From Mycobacterium pinniadriaticum (GTDB taxonomy: Bacteria > Actinomycetota > Actinomycetes > Mycobacteriales > Mycobacteriaceae): DNA of 64,000 bases. The position numbers were made by a program, and so were the translations under genes. The stretch lies in NCBI RefSeq assembly GCF_026242045.1, contig NZ_JAPJDO010000003.1, positions 248,001 through 312,000 on the forward strand. Direction: 5' to 3'. Below the pieces are notes generated by a model. That model saw nothing but the letters and a program-made list of their open reading frames with translations, did not search any database and had not been told where the DNA came from. Shown one piece after another: positions 17,830-27,224 of this stretch. How positions within the stretch are numbered: position 1 is the first letter of the stretch; the number at the start of each line of letters is the position of its first letter.

Positions 17830-19008
17830 TCACATCGGGTAGTCCGGCAAGTCGATATCGTCGCGCAGCGTGCGCGTGACGATCAGGTCGAACAACGGCC
17901 CGACACTCATCGCCCGCATCACCAGATCGCGAAACCAGATGCCGAACTCGGTCTTGGTCGCGAAGACGGGAAGCATCTTCAGCGCTCCGGCTTGTTTGCG
18001 TTCGACGAACCCACGCATTCGGCTCTCGTATGCCGAGAACGCCTTCCGGTAATCGCCGTGCGCACGCTGCAGCTCGCCGGCCAACACATATGCCTCCGTC
18101 ATGGCCAGACCGGTCCCTTCACCAGCGAGCAGGGAGACGCAGGCGGCCGCATCGCCGACCAGCGCCACTCGATCCTGCGACCAGCGGTCCATGCGAACCT
18201 GGCTGACGACATCGAAATAGAGTTCATCGGCATCATCGAGGGCAGCGAGAATCTGTTTGCACTCCCAGCCCGCATCGCCGAACTCACTCCACAGCAAAGC
18301 TTTCCGAGCTTCGAGATCACCGGGGTCACGACCGTCGGCGGAGCGGAACACAAACAGGAACAGGGTTCGATCGTCTCGCAGCGAAAACCGCCCGACCGAC
18401 CGGGCGGGTGCGCTGTATGTCACGTAGACCAGCTCGTCGCGGGGCCGGTAACCCTCCACCACGGCAGCAGCAACCAGACAGCCCAGGTAGCGCTCGGTGT
18501 CCGCTGCGGGTCCGAACGCCAGTCGACGCACGTTGGAGTGCAGCCCATCGGCACCGATGACGAGGTCGAACTGACGAGTGTCGGCGCGCGCGAAGCTCAC
18601 GCTGACGCAGTCGGGGTGTTGGTTGATCGCCGTGATGCTGTCATCGAAGATCGTCTCGACATCGTGCTCGACGGCGGCGTAGATGGTGGCGGCCAAGTCG
18701 CCGCGCGCCACACTGACGAGCTCGCCGCGTGCGGCTCGGCGGAATCCGTCCACTTTCAGACTGGCATGGATCTGGCCGTCGGAGCCCATCGAGTGCAACG
18801 ACTGAAGCTGATACCCGGCATTCTGGATCGCGGCCTCCAGCCCCATGCGCTGGGCGATGCGGTAACCCACACCCCAAAAATCGATCAGGTAGCCGCCGGT
18901 ACGAAATTGCGGTGCGCGTTCGATCAATGTCGGCTCGTGGCCGGTTCGGCGCAGCCAATACGCGAGTGTCGGGCCTGCCACACCAGCACCGCTTATGGCG
19001 ATTTGCAT
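17830..19008 (-). CDS. FAD-dependent monooxygenase (PHBH/TetX-like)
   Basis: A 392-residue class A flavin monooxygenase. Motifs in order: the dinucleotide fold ISGAGVAGPTLAYWL at the N-terminus, the DG motif VIGADGLHSNVRR near residue 155, and the GD motif VALVGDAAACVS near residue 285. Members hydroxylate or inactivate aromatic compounds using NAD(P)H and oxygen. ATG was preferred to a GTG three codons upstream because GAAGG lies nine bases before the ATG and directly abuts the GTG. It is divergent from a MarR gene, with a palindrome between, the classic layout of an inducible detoxification gene. Confidence 0.9.
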   Translation of the reverse strand: MQIAISGAGVAGPTLAYWLRRTGHEPTLIERAPQFRTGGYLIDFWGVGYRIAQRMGLEAAIQNAGYQLQSLHSMGSDGQIHASLKVDGFRRAARGELVSVARGDLAATIYAAVEHDVETIFDDSITAINQHPDCVSVSFARADTRQFDLVIGADGLHSNVRRLAFGPAADTERYLGCLVAAAVVEGYRPRDELVYVTYSAPARSVGRFSLRDDRTLFLFVFRSADGRDPGDLEARKALLWSEFGDAGWECKQILAALDDADELYFDVVSQVRMDRWSQDRVALVGDAAACVSLLAGEGTGLAMTEAYVLAGELQRAHGDYRKAFSAYESRMRGFVERKQAGALKMLPVFATKTEFGIWFRDLVMRAMSVGPLFDLIVTRTLRDDIDLPDYPM

Positions 19009-19060
19009 CCCGCACACCCTTCAGCCGATTCGGCCAATACCCACGAAAACCATAGCACTA

Positions 19061-19073
19061 TGCAACAGTTGCA
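19061..19073. promoter_or_regulatory. MarR operator candidate between monooxygenase and MarR genes
   Basis: TGCAACAGTTGCA is a perfect palindrome about one base, lying just upstream of a TATGGT -10 box (19054 to 19049 on the minus strand) for the monooxygenase gene. The twelve bases TGCAACAGTTGC recur upstream of the GH15 gene (minus strand at 22534-22523). Both the position and the repetition point to binding by the neighbouring MarR protein. Confidence 0.65.
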
Positions 19074-19149
19074 GTAGGCACCTAGAGGCGTGAGGCGAAT
19101 CAGGGGCCATGATGAGGCAAGACGACGTTCGCGCGAAGGGAGAACTGCG

Positions 19150-19641
19150 ATGGCGGCTCATACCGAGCCTGGCGGCGAGGACACACCGGAGGCCATCACC
19201 GATGCGCTGCTGACGGCGTCTCGATTACTGGTCGCGATCTCGGCCCGCTCGATCGCCCACGTGGACGAGACGATCACCATCCCCCAGTTCCGTACGTTGG
19301 TGATTCTGTCGGCCCGCGGTGAGGCGAATGTCGCAACCCTGGCGGGACTACTCGATGTGCAGCCCTCCACCACCGGCCGCATGGTCGAGCGCTTGGTCAC
19401 CGCAGGCCTGATCGACCGCCGGGCCCACCCGGACTCGCGACGGGAGCTGGTGGTCGAGTTGACCGCGCGTGGTCGGGACGTGGTGCAGGCAGTGACCACC
19501 CACCGGCGCGAGGAGATCGCCCGCGTGGTGGAAAAGATGCCGCCACGCGAGCGACACGGCCTGGTGCGAACCTTGACCGCGTTCACCACGGCGGGCGGGG
19601 AACCCGCGGCCAGCCTGGCCACCCACGGCTACCTGGCCTGA
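19150..19641 (+). CDS. MarR-family transcriptional regulator
   Basis: A 163-residue winged-helix regulator with the MarR domain from about residue 45 (IPQFRTLVILSARGEANVAT, QPSTTGRMVERLVTAGLIDR, DSRRELVVELTARG). The ATG was chosen for the GAAGGGAG ribosome binding site before it. It is divergent from the FAD monooxygenase and convergent with the SDR gene. A palindrome found at both neighbouring promoters suggests that it controls the monooxygenase and the GH15-SDR operon. Confidence 0.92.
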   Translation: MAAHTEPGGEDTPEAITDALLTASRLLVAISARSIAHVDETITIPQFRTLVILSARGEANVATLAGLLDVQPSTTGRMVERLVTAGLIDRRAHPDSRRELVVELTARGRDVVQAVTTHRREEIARVVEKMPPRERHGLVRTLTAFTTAGGEPAASLATHGYLA

Positions 19642-19649
19642 CCCCCGGG

Positions 19650-20657
19650 CTACCGCACCTGGGCCGCCAGCGCCACTGCCGCCGCTCCTCCGGCCACCGC
19701 CGCGATCGGGCCCAGATGTTCCCGGAGCCACCATTGCGGGCTGTGCGCGATCGCGCGGTCGTCGAAACCGCCATGCGCGCCGTGGTCGTCACCGGGATCG
19801 TCATCCCGCGGCTGCCATAGGTTCGCCGGACTATGCGATGCCGGGGCATCGGTCTGCTGCGACGAGTAACCGGTTCGCGCCAGGTACCGGTCCAGTGCCC
19901 ACGGCGCCACCCGCTGGCCCAGCAGGGTCGCCACGGTGCTGGCGCCGACCCAGAACTGTTTGCGCCGAGGGTGTTTGGCGGCGTACAAGACCGCGCGCGC
20001 GGCGACCTCGGGCTGATAGATCGGGGGTACGGGTTGGGGATGCTTCGGCAGCCGGGAGAGCACCCACGAGAACTGCGGGGTGTTGACCGCCGGCATCTGC
20101 ACCACTGTCACGTGAACGTCGCTGTGCTCGTGCATCAATTCGGTACGCAGCGATTCGGTGAAGCCGTTGACCGCGTGTTTGGCTCCGCAGTAGGCCGACT
20201 GCAGCGGTATCGCACGGCCACCCAGAGCCGAGCCGACCTGGACGATCACGCCGGTGTTGCGCGGCCGCATCCGGCGCAGGGCCGCCATGGTGCCGTAAAC
20301 GTAGCCCAGGTACGTGACATCGGTGACGTGCTTGTACTCGTCGGGGGCGATCCGATGGAACGGCGCGAACACCGAAGTGAACGCGACATTCACCCAGACG
20401 TCGATCGGCCCGAGCTCGGCTTCGACCTTCTCGGCCGCCACATCGACCTGCTGGTGGTCGGACACATCGGTGGGCATGACCAGCGCTCGGCAACCCGCCC
20501 GTTCTACCTCGTCGGCCGCGGCCGCCAGCCCGTCGTGACCTCGCGCCAACAGCGCGACGTTCGCCCCGGCGAGGGCGAATTCCCGCGCCACCGCGCGGCC
20601 GATCCCTGCGCTGGCACCGGTCACGACGACCGTCTTGCCCTTCATCGATGTGCTCAT
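19650..20657 (-). CDS. Short-chain dehydrogenase/reductase with C-terminal membrane anchor
   Basis: A 335-residue SDR. The Rossmann motif TGASAGIG is at residues 13-20 and the catalytic YCGAKHA near residue 160. After the SDR domain comes a hydrophilic, Asp/Gly/His-rich linker and a final hydrophobic segment (LGPIAAVAGGAAAVALAAQVR, shown only in part as a helix) that could anchor it in the membrane. The ATG overlaps the GH15 stop as ATGA, so the two are translationally coupled. Substrate unknown. Confidence 0.88.
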   Translation of the reverse strand: MSTSMKGKTVVVTGASAGIGRAVAREFALAGANVALLARGHDGLAAAADEVERAGCRALVMPTDVSDHQQVDVAAEKVEAELGPIDVWVNVAFTSVFAPFHRIAPDEYKHVTDVTYLGYVYGTMAALRRMRPRNTGVIVQVGSALGGRAIPLQSAYCGAKHAVNGFTESLRTELMHEHSDVHVTVVQMPAVNTPQFSWVLSRLPKHPQPVPPIYQPEVAARAVLYAAKHPRRKQFWVGASTVATLLGQRVAPWALDRYLARTGYSSQQTDAPASHSPANLWQPRDDDPGDDHGAHGGFDDRAIAHSPQWWLREHLGPIAAVAGGAAAVALAAQVR

Positions 20658-22432
20658 GGGTCGTTCCTTTCCGTAGTGTCTTCGGTGCTCTGCGCCAGCG
20701 TGGCCGACGCCTCGAACATCAGCGCGTGGACGAAGGCCTGAGGCAGGTTGCCTCGCAGCTGACGCTCCCGGATGTCGTATTCCTCGGAGAACAGCCCGGG
20801 TGTTCCACAACCGGCCCGGTTGCGTTCGAAGTACCGGTAAGCCTCGACGGCGTGCCCCTGCTGCAGCGCGGACAGGGACATCACGAAGCCGCACAACAGG
20901 AATGCGCTCTCGCTGGTGCCCAACCCGCGCTCGGGCCGATAGCGGTAGAGGTAATGATCGCGGCTGAGTTCGTGCTGCACGGCGCGATAAGTGGCCACCG
21001 AACGGGGGTCATCCGCGGGCACCGCGCCACGCACGGACGCAAGCAGCAGTGCCGCATCGACGCGCTCGTCGTCGGGTGCCCGCTGCCACCGCCCGGAGGG
21101 ATGCAGCGAATTCCGGGAGGTCTCGGCGACGATGTGGTCGGCCAGGGTGCTGAGCCGCCCGGGATCCCGGGTAACACCGGCACCGGCGGCCGCGCGAAGG
21201 CCGGCGGCACACGCGAGTCGCGAATGGGTCCAGTGCTTTTCGCCCAATTCCCAGATGCCGGCGTCCGGCCGGTCCAGGTTGTCTTCTATCGCCGCAACGG
21301 CGATGTCGATCGCTTGCCGGCTGTCACCGGTCAGCAGATCGCGCCGGGCGGCGGCGGCGAACAGCAGCAGCGCCTCCCCGAAGGTATCCAGCTGGAATTG
21401 GTCACGGACGTGATTGCCGGCCAGGTCATATCCACCGGGATAACCGGCCAGATCAAGCTTCCGTTGTTCGGGCACCGGCGATCCGGTGCCCGTGTACGCC
21501 GGCATCAACTTCGGACCGTCAGCCAGCAGACGCTCCGAGACGAATGTAGTTGCGGTGGTTACCAGTTCGTGCGGACCATCCACGGCGATCGCAATGCCCG
21601 CATAGCACTGATCGCGGATCCAGGCGTACCGGTAGTCGTAGTTGGCGCCTTCATCGGCACGTTCGGGCAGACTCATGCTCGCCGCGGCGACCATTGCCCC
21701 GCTCGCCGTGGTCATGCCCCGCAGCACCGCATATCCGTGTTCGGCATCGCGCGGCGCGGCCGTCGGGCCGAGACGCGGAATCGCCTCGGCCCAGGCTTTC
21801 TCGGTGTCCGTCCACGCTTGTGGGGCGGACACCGGGTCGACGGCCAGTTCCCGGTCGGACAGTTCGAGAACCAGGTCCACCGTCTCCCCTTCGTGTAACG
21901 CGACGGCCGTGGTCAGCGCGCGATCCGCAGGGGCGCCGCCGATCACCCGCGCTTCGGGCGCACCGGCCCACCGCATCCGCAACGATCCGACGGTGGCCAG
22001 CCAGCAGCCGGTGGCGTCGTCGCGACGGATGTTTCGCACGTGGCGATGACCGAAGCCGGCGGCCGGCTGCAGCACAACGTCGACCCGCGCCTGACCGCGG
22101 GCCGCCTCGATGCGGCGCAGCACGACGACCGTGTCGGCCCGGCCGGGAAACGCCAGGGCCTCCCGGCACTCGACGATGCCGGTGGTGGTCACCCAGCGTG
22201 AGCGCCAGATCAGTGAACGGGGCTCGTAATAGCCACCCCATACGAAGGGGTCCGACGGCGTGACGGCGTATGTTCCTGTGCCGCCGATCAGGGTTCCGAA
22301 TACCGCGTCGTCATCCCAATGCGGTGCGCACATCCACGCATAGTCCCCGCGCGGTCCGATCAGGGCTCCGCGTTCGCCGTCTCCGATGAACGCGTAGTCC
22401 CGCAGCGTCCATTGCGTGCCCGTGCTTGCCAT
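20654..22432 (-). CDS. Glycoside hydrolase family 15 (glucoamylase/trehalase-like)
   Basis: A 592-residue cytosolic glycoside hydrolase. The N-terminal beta-sandwich starts with the GH15 hallmark LRDYAFIGDGERGALIGP, and the (alpha/alpha)6 barrel shows YAWIRDQCYAG, IWELGEKHWTHS and LFSEEYD; the Glu residues in the last two are the expected acid and base. Mycobacterial GH15 proteins include trehalases, but glucoamylase-like specificity is also known. There is no signal peptide. Its coupling to an SDR and a shared MarR palindrome at its promoter hint at a stress or carbohydrate role that is not obvious from the sequence. Confidence 0.88.
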   Translation of the reverse strand: MASTGTQWTLRDYAFIGDGERGALIGPRGDYAWMCAPHWDDDAVFGTLIGGTGTYAVTPSDPFVWGGYYEPRSLIWRSRWVTTTGIVECREALAFPGRADTVVVLRRIEAARGQARVDVVLQPAAGFGHRHVRNIRRDDATGCWLATVGSLRMRWAGAPEARVIGGAPADRALTTAVALHEGETVDLVLELSDRELAVDPVSAPQAWTDTEKAWAEAIPRLGPTAAPRDAEHGYAVLRGMTTASGAMVAAASMSLPERADEGANYDYRYAWIRDQCYAGIAIAVDGPHELVTTATTFVSERLLADGPKLMPAYTGTGSPVPEQRKLDLAGYPGGYDLAGNHVRDQFQLDTFGEALLLFAAAARRDLLTGDSRQAIDIAVAAIEDNLDRPDAGIWELGEKHWTHSRLACAAGLRAAAGAGVTRDPGRLSTLADHIVAETSRNSLHPSGRWQRAPDDERVDAALLLASVRGAVPADDPRSVATYRAVQHELSRDHYLYRYRPERGLGTSESAFLLCGFVMSLSALQQGHAVEAYRYFERNRAGCGTPGLFSEEYDIRERQLRGNLPQAFVHALMFEASATLAQSTEDTTERNDP

Positions 22433-22522
22433 GGACTTCGGCTACCCCGCGCAAGACGATCACATACCGCCGGACGGCGTCCTCACAGATGTCTCACAGC
22501 TGCCTTAATTGTTTGTTGTCGA

Positions 22523-22533
22523 GCAACTGTTGC
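22523..22533. promoter_or_regulatory. MarR operator candidate upstream of the GH15-SDR operon
   Basis: GCAACTGTTGC lies about 90 bp before the GH15 start. Read on the minus strand it gives TGCAACAGTTGC, identical over twelve bases to the palindrome in front of the FAD monooxygenase. Confidence 0.6.
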
Positions 22534-22588
22534 ACTAGATCACGCGCCGCGTGCGCGGTTTCATCGCGGCCGTCTCATCGACCCCTTC

Positions 22589-22912
22589 TCATATCTCGCC
22601 GCGTTCGGCCGCCCGCTCGAACACCGACCGGGTGCTGGCGAATCTGCGCATCCAGAACGCCACCCGGGTGTCGTCGGCGAAAGCGGCGCGGTCATCGATC
22701 ACCATCGCACGCAACAGACTGCGGCCGAGGTGGTCGTTGACCTGACCGGCCACCGCGGCGGCCAACGCCTGCAGATCGGTGCGCGACGATCCGGTGTCCG
22801 GCGAGGCGAGGATGTCGTAGCTCCAGCGCAGGAGGGCGTCCAGGGCGAGCCTGCGGACGCTTCCACAGTAGCGGGTGACCACCTCTTCTTCGATCCCGTG
22901 GCGAGAGCGCAT
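22589..22912 (-). pseudogene. Remnant resembling a TetR ligand-binding domain
   Basis: A 107-residue reading frame without a DNA-binding domain. Its sequence (LALDALLRWSYDILASPDTG, then an Ala-rich helix, RSLLRAMVIDDRAAF, and a final RSVFERAAERGEI) has the style and the terminal RA.RGE signature of TetR C-terminal domains. No helix-turn-helix could be found in any minus-strand frame over the 290 bases upstream. It may be a decayed TetR gene, or a standalone domain; the call rests on pattern similarity only. Confidence 0.4.
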
Positions 22913-23200
22913 GGTCGCAGGTCACACCGCTCCAGTCCCCATCGGGCCAGCTCATCGTAAGGGCCGCCTCCGGCACCTGCTTGCGGAGGTCTTCGGGGAC
23001 CGCACTGTCCACGAATTCCGAGTCGGCTCCGATCGTTCCACCTCCATCCGGTCGGCCGTCCACATCCGGTGAACCGAGTCGACCCCCCGGTAATACCCAC
23101 CTTTCTTGCTCTGGCTGCGTAACGGTCGGCGCCGCGCCGACCACCACGTCGCGGACGCGGACGCCATCGGGGTGTCAGCACTCAAGGAGGACGTCTCACC

Positions 23201-23866
23201 ATGACACCGAGCACACGCGGACTCGTGGCCGGCGCCGTGATCGCCATCGCGAACATCGCTGTGACCATTGCACTCGGCGCCGGCACCGCGGGTGCCGCCA
23301 CCATGCCAGCCGAAGGCACCTACATCGCGGACATGACATCCGCCGGCGAGAATCCGATGACGATGGCCGTCACGGTCGACGGCGACAAGGTCGCGGCGTA
23401 TGCCACCAACGGCACCGACGAGGAGGCCTGGTTCTTCGGCACCCAGACCGCCGGCACGATGCATTTGACATCGATGTACGCCGACCGGATCGACGCGGTC
23501 TACGACGGCTCGCAGCTCAGTGGCACGGTCACGATGAACGACGGCGGCACCTCGCGCACGTTCAGCGCCCCGGCCGTCGCCGCCCCGGCCGGCATCTACA
23601 CCGCGACGATGGGCGGCACCAGGGCCTCGTGGGTCGTCAGGCCGAACCGCACGATGATGGGCGTGATGGACAACAGCGCGCCGGGCGATCACAAGGTCAC
23701 CGACCAACTCGCCGCCGAGCAGCAGCAGTATCGCGACCAGGTCCGCCAGATGCGTATCGATCAGCAGATGCGGCAGGCACCGCCGATGCGATACGGCACC
23801 TGGAGCGCGACAATCGACGCGACACCGGTCACGGCGACTCGGGTCACCGGCGGGATGCGGTTCTGA
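23201..23866 (+). CDS. Secreted protein of unknown function
   Basis: A 221-residue exported protein: a basic start, a hydrophobic segment and an AGAA cleavage region near residue 33 form a clear Sec signal peptide. The mature part has two strand-rich blocks (GTYIADMTSAGENPMTMAVTV and SGTVTMNDGG) resembling the small beta-barrel-like secreted proteins of mycobacteria, then a Gln/Arg/Met-rich helix. The ribosome binding site AAGGAGGA is nearly ideal. No enzymatic motif is seen. The 290 bases before it hold no other supported gene. Confidence 0.75.
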   Translation: MTPSTRGLVAGAVIAIANIAVTIALGAGTAGAATMPAEGTYIADMTSAGENPMTMAVTVDGDKVAAYATNGTDEEAWFFGTQTAGTMHLTSMYADRIDAVYDGSQLSGTVTMNDGGTSRTFSAPAVAAPAGIYTATMGGTRASWVVRPNRTMMGVMDNSAPGDHKVTDQLAAEQQQYRDQVRQMRIDQQMRQAPPMRYGTWSATIDATPVTATRVTGGMRF

Positions 23867-23892
23867 GGGCGAGCTACCCGGCCAGACTGGGA

Positions 23893-23909
23893 GTAAGCGG
23901 CTCGCTTAC
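23893..23909. terminator. Hairpin after the secreted-protein gene
   Basis: GTAAGCG-gct-CGCTTAC forms a perfect seven-base-pair stem, extendable by GGG/CCC pairs after one mismatch, starting 27 bases after the stop codon. There is no T tract, as is usual for actinobacterial terminators. It lies only 45 bases before the MFS start, so an operator role for that gene is the alternative. Confidence 0.45.
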
Positions 23910-23953
23910 CCCGTACCCGCCTGCCCCAACTGTGAATTGACGTTATCGTTCGG

Positions 23954-25300
23954 ATGACTTCGATTGCAGGAGAACAGACTTTGCCGACCGGTGATCACAT
24001 AGCGAACAGATCCCCCCTTCGCCGGGTGATCACGGGGGCGTCGATCGGGAACGCCGTGGAGTGGTACGACTTCGCGATCTATGCGTTTCTCGCCACGTTC
24101 ATCTCGGTGAAGTTCTTTCCGCCGGGCAACGAGACGGCCGCACTGCTGAACACCTTCGCGATCTTCGCCGCGGCATTCTTCATGCGCCCGCTCGGCGGCT
24201 TCTTCTTCGGCCCGCTGGGTGATCGCATCGGCCGGCAACGTGTGCTGGCGCTGGTGATTCTGCTGATGTCGGGTTCGACGCTGGCGATCGGACTGCTACC
24301 CACCTACGCCGCCGCGGGAGTGCTGTCCCCGCTGGGGCTTCTGCTGCTGCGCTGCCTGCAGGGCTTCTCCGCGGGTGGTGAATATGGTGGCGGCGCATGT
24401 TATCTCGCCGAGTTCTCGGCCGATCGCCGGCGCGGGGTGGTGGTCGGGTTCCTGGTGTGGTCGGCCATGGTGGGGTTCCTGCTCGGCTCGCTCACCGTGA
24501 CGCTGCTGGCCGCCGCACTCCCCGACGGCGCCATGGAAAGCTACGGCTGGCGGATTCCGTTCCTGCTGGCGGCTCCGCTGGGCCTGGTCGGGCTCTACAT
24601 CCGGCTGCGCCTGGAGGACACCCCCGCGTTCACCGAACTCTCCGACACCGAGGGGGTCGCCGAATCGCCGCTACGGGAGGCCGTCACCACGGCGTGGCAG
24701 CCCATCGTTCAGGTCATCGGCCTGATGATCATCCACAACATCGGCTTCTACGTGGTGTTCACCTATCTGCCAACCTATTTCATCAAGACCCTGCACTTTT
24801 CGAAAACCGCCTCATTCGTCTCGATCACCACGGCGACCGTTGTCGCGCTGGTGCTGATTCTGCCGCTGGCGGCGCTGTCGGACCGGATCGGGCGACGGCC
24901 GCTGCTGATCGGCGGCGCGGCCGGCTTCGCGGTGTTGGCGTATCCAGCGTTCCTGCTGTTGAATTCGGGGACACTGGTGGCCGCCGTCCTGGCGCACTGC
25001 CTGCTGGCCGCCGTGGAGGCGGTGTTCGTCTCGGTATCACTGGTGGCGGCCGCCGAGCTGTTCGCCACCCGGGTGCGCTACAGCGGGTTGTCGATCGGCT
25101 ATAACGTGTCGGTGGCGGTGTTCGGCGGAACCACCCCCTACGTGGTCACGCTGCTGTCCGCCCGCACCGGGAATGACTATGCCGCAGCCATTTACATCGT
25201 CATCGCGGCCGTGGTGTCCCTGGCCACGGTGCTGACGCTGCGCGAGACCGCCGCCAAACCCCTGCAGAGTCTCGGGATCAGAGCTCCAGCAGCACCGTGA
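23954..25300 (+). CDS. MFS transporter, metabolite:H+ symporter type (ProP-like)
   Basis: A 448-residue, twelve-helix major facilitator. The family signature [18 protein letters not shown] in helix 1, [19 protein letters not shown] in the 2-3 loop, and a matching DRIGRRP in the 8-9 loop place it in the MHS family, which moves organic acids, betaines and aromatic acids with protons. The annotated ATG lacks a ribosome binding site; a TTG nine codons later (LPTGDH) is preceded by GCAGGAGA at good spacing and may be the true start. It overlaps the convergent dtd gene by 23 bases. Confidence 0.92.
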   Translation: MTSIAGEQTLPTGDHIANRSPLRRVITGASIGNAVEWYDFAIYAFLATFISVKFFPPGNETAALLNTFAIFAAAFFMRPLGGFFFGPLGDRIGRQRVLALVILLMSGSTLAIGLLPTYAAAGVLSPLGLLLLRCLQGFSAGGEYGGGACYLAEFSADRRRGVVVGFLVWSAMVGFLLGSLTVTLLAAALPDGAMESYGWRIPFLLAAPLGLVGLYIRLRLEDTPAFTELSDTEGVAESPLREAVTTAWQPIVQVIGLMIIHNIGFYVVFTYLPTYFIKTLHFSKTASFVSITTATVVALVLILPLAALSDRIGRRPLLIGGAAGFAVLAYPAFLLLNSGTLVAAVLAHCLLAAVEAVFVSVSLVAAAELFATRVRYSGLSIGYNVSVAVFGGTTPYVVTLLSARTGNDYAAAIYIVIAAVVSLATVLTLRETAAKPLQSLGIRAPAAP

Positions 25301-25709
25301 CCGGCCCGTCGTTGACCAGCGCGACCTGCATGTCGGCGCCGAACGCGCCGGTTTCGACGTGCGCGCCCAACGCCCGCAGTGCATCGGCAAACACGGTGAC
25401 CAGCGGTTCGGCGACCGTGCCCGGGGCGGCCGCGTTCCAGGTCGGCCTACGGCCTTTGGTGGTATTGGCGTACAGCGTGAACTGACTGACCACCAGGATC
25501 GGTGCACCGGTGTCGGCGGCCGACCGCTCCTCGTCGAGAATCCGCAACTGCCAGAGCTTTTCACTCAGCCGGCGGGCGATGTCCTCGGTATCGGTGTGGG
25601 TGACGCCGACCAGCGCGAGCAAACCCTGGCCGGGCGGCCGAATTTCGCCGACCACCTCGCCGCCCACCGACACCGACGCCGACGTGACCCGCTGCACCAG
25701 CACCCGCAT
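25278..25709 (-). CDS. dtd: D-aminoacyl-tRNA deacylase
   Basis: A 143-residue proofreading enzyme that hydrolyses D-amino acids (and glycine mischarged on tRNA-Ala) from tRNA. The start MRVLVQRV, the [15 protein letters not shown] block with the catalytic-site SQ.TL motif, and the C-terminal NDGPVT that forms the cross-subunit chiral-selection site are all present, and the length is exactly that of the family. It is convergent with the MFS gene and precedes, on the same strand, the catabolic cluster's last gene by 28 bp but is functionally unrelated. Confidence 0.97.
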   Translation of the reverse strand: MRVLVQRVTSASVSVGGEVVGEIRPPGQGLLALVGVTHTDTEDIARRLSEKLWQLRILDEERSAADTGAPILVVSQFTLYANTTKGRRPTWNAAAPGTVAEPLVTVFADALRALGAHVETGAFGADMQVALVNDGPVTVLLEL

Positions 25710-25737
25710 GGGTGCCGATGCTAGCCGGTGCCGGCCC

Positions 25738-27174
25738 CTACTCCTCTGCGCCGGCCGGCGCGTAACCCAGGATGGACTTGGACTCCAGGAATTCCTCGAG
25801 CCCCTCTTCGCCCCACTCGCGGCCGTTGCCGCTCTGCTTGTAGCCGCCGAACGGCGCGCTGATGTCGAACGCATGGTTGATGGTCACCGCACCGGCACGA
25901 ATCCGGCGTGCCAGGGCGCGTGCTTGGTCCAGGTCGGCTCCCGAGACGTAGCCGTAGAGGCCGTAGTCGGTGTCATTGCCGATCTCGATGGCCTGATCCA
26001 GGTCGTCATAGCCGAGGATGCACAGCACCGGTCCGAAGATCTCTTCGCGCGCGATCGTCATGTCGTTGTCCACCCCGGCGAACACGGTCGGGCGCACGTA
26101 GTAGCCCGTGGACAGTCCTTCGGGCCGGCCGGGCCCGCCGGCGACCACCGTCGCACCCTCGTCGATGCCCTTCTGGATCAGGCCCTGGACCTTGTCGAAC
26201 TGCACGCGCGAGGCCACCGGGCCGATCGCCGAATTGTCGCTCAAGTCACCGACCTTCACCCCCTCGGCGGTCGCCCTGGCGACCGTGACGGCCTCGTCCA
26301 TCCGCGAACGCGGCACCAGCATCCGCGACGGGGCGTTGCAACTCTGGCCGGAGTTCATCATCATCACCGCGACGCCCGCCGTCACGCTCTGCGCGAAGGC
26401 CTCGTCGTCGAGCACGATGTTGGGGCTCTTGCCGCCGAGTTCCTGAGCCACCCGCTTGACCGTCGGTGCGGCGTTGCGTGCGACCTCGATGCCGGCGCGC
26501 GTCGAACCGGTGAACGACACCATGTCGATACCGGGGTGGCTGGACAGGGCCGCCCCGACGCCGGGCCCGTCGCCGAGCACCATGTTGTACACGCCGGCCG
26601 GCAGTCCCGCCGCGGCGACGACCTCGGTGAAGATCTGGCCGGAATACGGCGCGACCTCCGAGGGCTTGAGCACCATCGTGCAGCCGGCCGCCAGCGCCGG
26701 GAACACCTTGCAGGCGATCTGGTTGATCGGCCAGTTCCACGGCGTGATCAGTCCGCACACCCCGATCGGTTCCTTGACCACCATGGTGGCCCCATGCGGC
26801 TCCTCGAAGGAGTAGTTCTTCAGCACGTCGATGGCCGTGGCGAGATGGGCAAGGCCCATCTGGACCTGCGGCCCGGCGGCCAGGGTCGGCGGCGCACCCA
26901 TCTCCTCGTGGACCGCGTCGGCGAGGTCACCGGCGCGCTTCTGGTATTCGCCCATCACGGCCTGCAGCACGTCGAGGCGTTGTTCTCGAGAGGACTGCGA
27001 CCAGCTGCCGAATGCCTTGCGCGCGGCCCGGACCGCCTTGTCCACGTCCGCCTCGGCACCGAGGGCGATCTTGCCGCTGACCTGCTCGGTGGTGGGGTTG
27101 TCGACGTCCAGGGTCCGCAGCTCGACCGGGTCGACCCACTTCCCGTCGATGTAGAACTTCAAATATTCGCGCAT
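25738..27174 (-). CDS. Aldehyde dehydrogenase, NAD(P)+-dependent
   Basis: A 478-residue ALDH-superfamily enzyme oxidising an aldehyde to a carboxylic acid. The catalytic Glu245 (QELGGKS) and nucleophile Cys279 (NSGQSC) are present, as are [14 protein letters not shown] and the C-terminal [18 protein letters not shown] at [13 protein letters not shown] was chosen since all family homology starts there. It is the last gene of the eleven-gene minus-strand operon, 50 bp after the ThDP enzyme. Together they suggest release of an aldehyde by the lyase and its oxidation here; the aldehyde is unknown. Confidence 0.93.
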   Translation of the reverse strand: MREYLKFYIDGKWVDPVELRTLDVDNPTTEQVSGKIALGAEADVDKAVRAARKAFGSWSQSSREQRLDVLQAVMGEYQKRAGDLADAVHEEMGAPPTLAAGPQVQMGLAHLATAIDVLKNYSFEEPHGATMVVKEPIGVCGLITPWNWPINQIACKVFPALAAGCTMVLKPSEVAPYSGQIFTEVVAAAGLPAGVYNMVLGDGPGVGAALSSHPGIDMVSFTGSTRAGIEVARNAAPTVKRVAQELGGKSPNIVLDDEAFAQSVTAGVAVMMMNSGQSCNAPSRMLVPRSRMDEAVTVARATAEGVKVGDLSDNSAIGPVASRVQFDKVQGLIQKGIDEGATVVAGGPGRPEGLSTGYYVRPTVFAGVDNDMTIAREEIFGPVLCILGYDDLDQAIEIGNDTDYGLYGYVSGADLDQARALARRIRAGAVTINHAFDISAPFGGYKQSGNGREWGEEGLEEFLESKSILGYAPAGAEE

Positions 27175-27224
27175 GGCTGTGTCCTCCTCGATCCTTGCGG
27201 TGAATCCTTGCTCATCAATCGGCG

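Noticed and set aside
17602..19077. A 491-codon plus-strand frame opposite the FAD monooxygenase
   Set aside because: His/Gln/Arg-rich composition typical of an antisense shadow; the minus-strand frame has all three flavin monooxygenase motifs.
22692..23147. 151-codon minus-strand frame upstream of the TetR-like remnant, with a protein-like stretch around DSEFVDSAVPEDLRKQVPEA
   Set aside because: The second half is a shadow of the remnant in another frame, and no family or start signal supports it; it may be debris of a lost gene.
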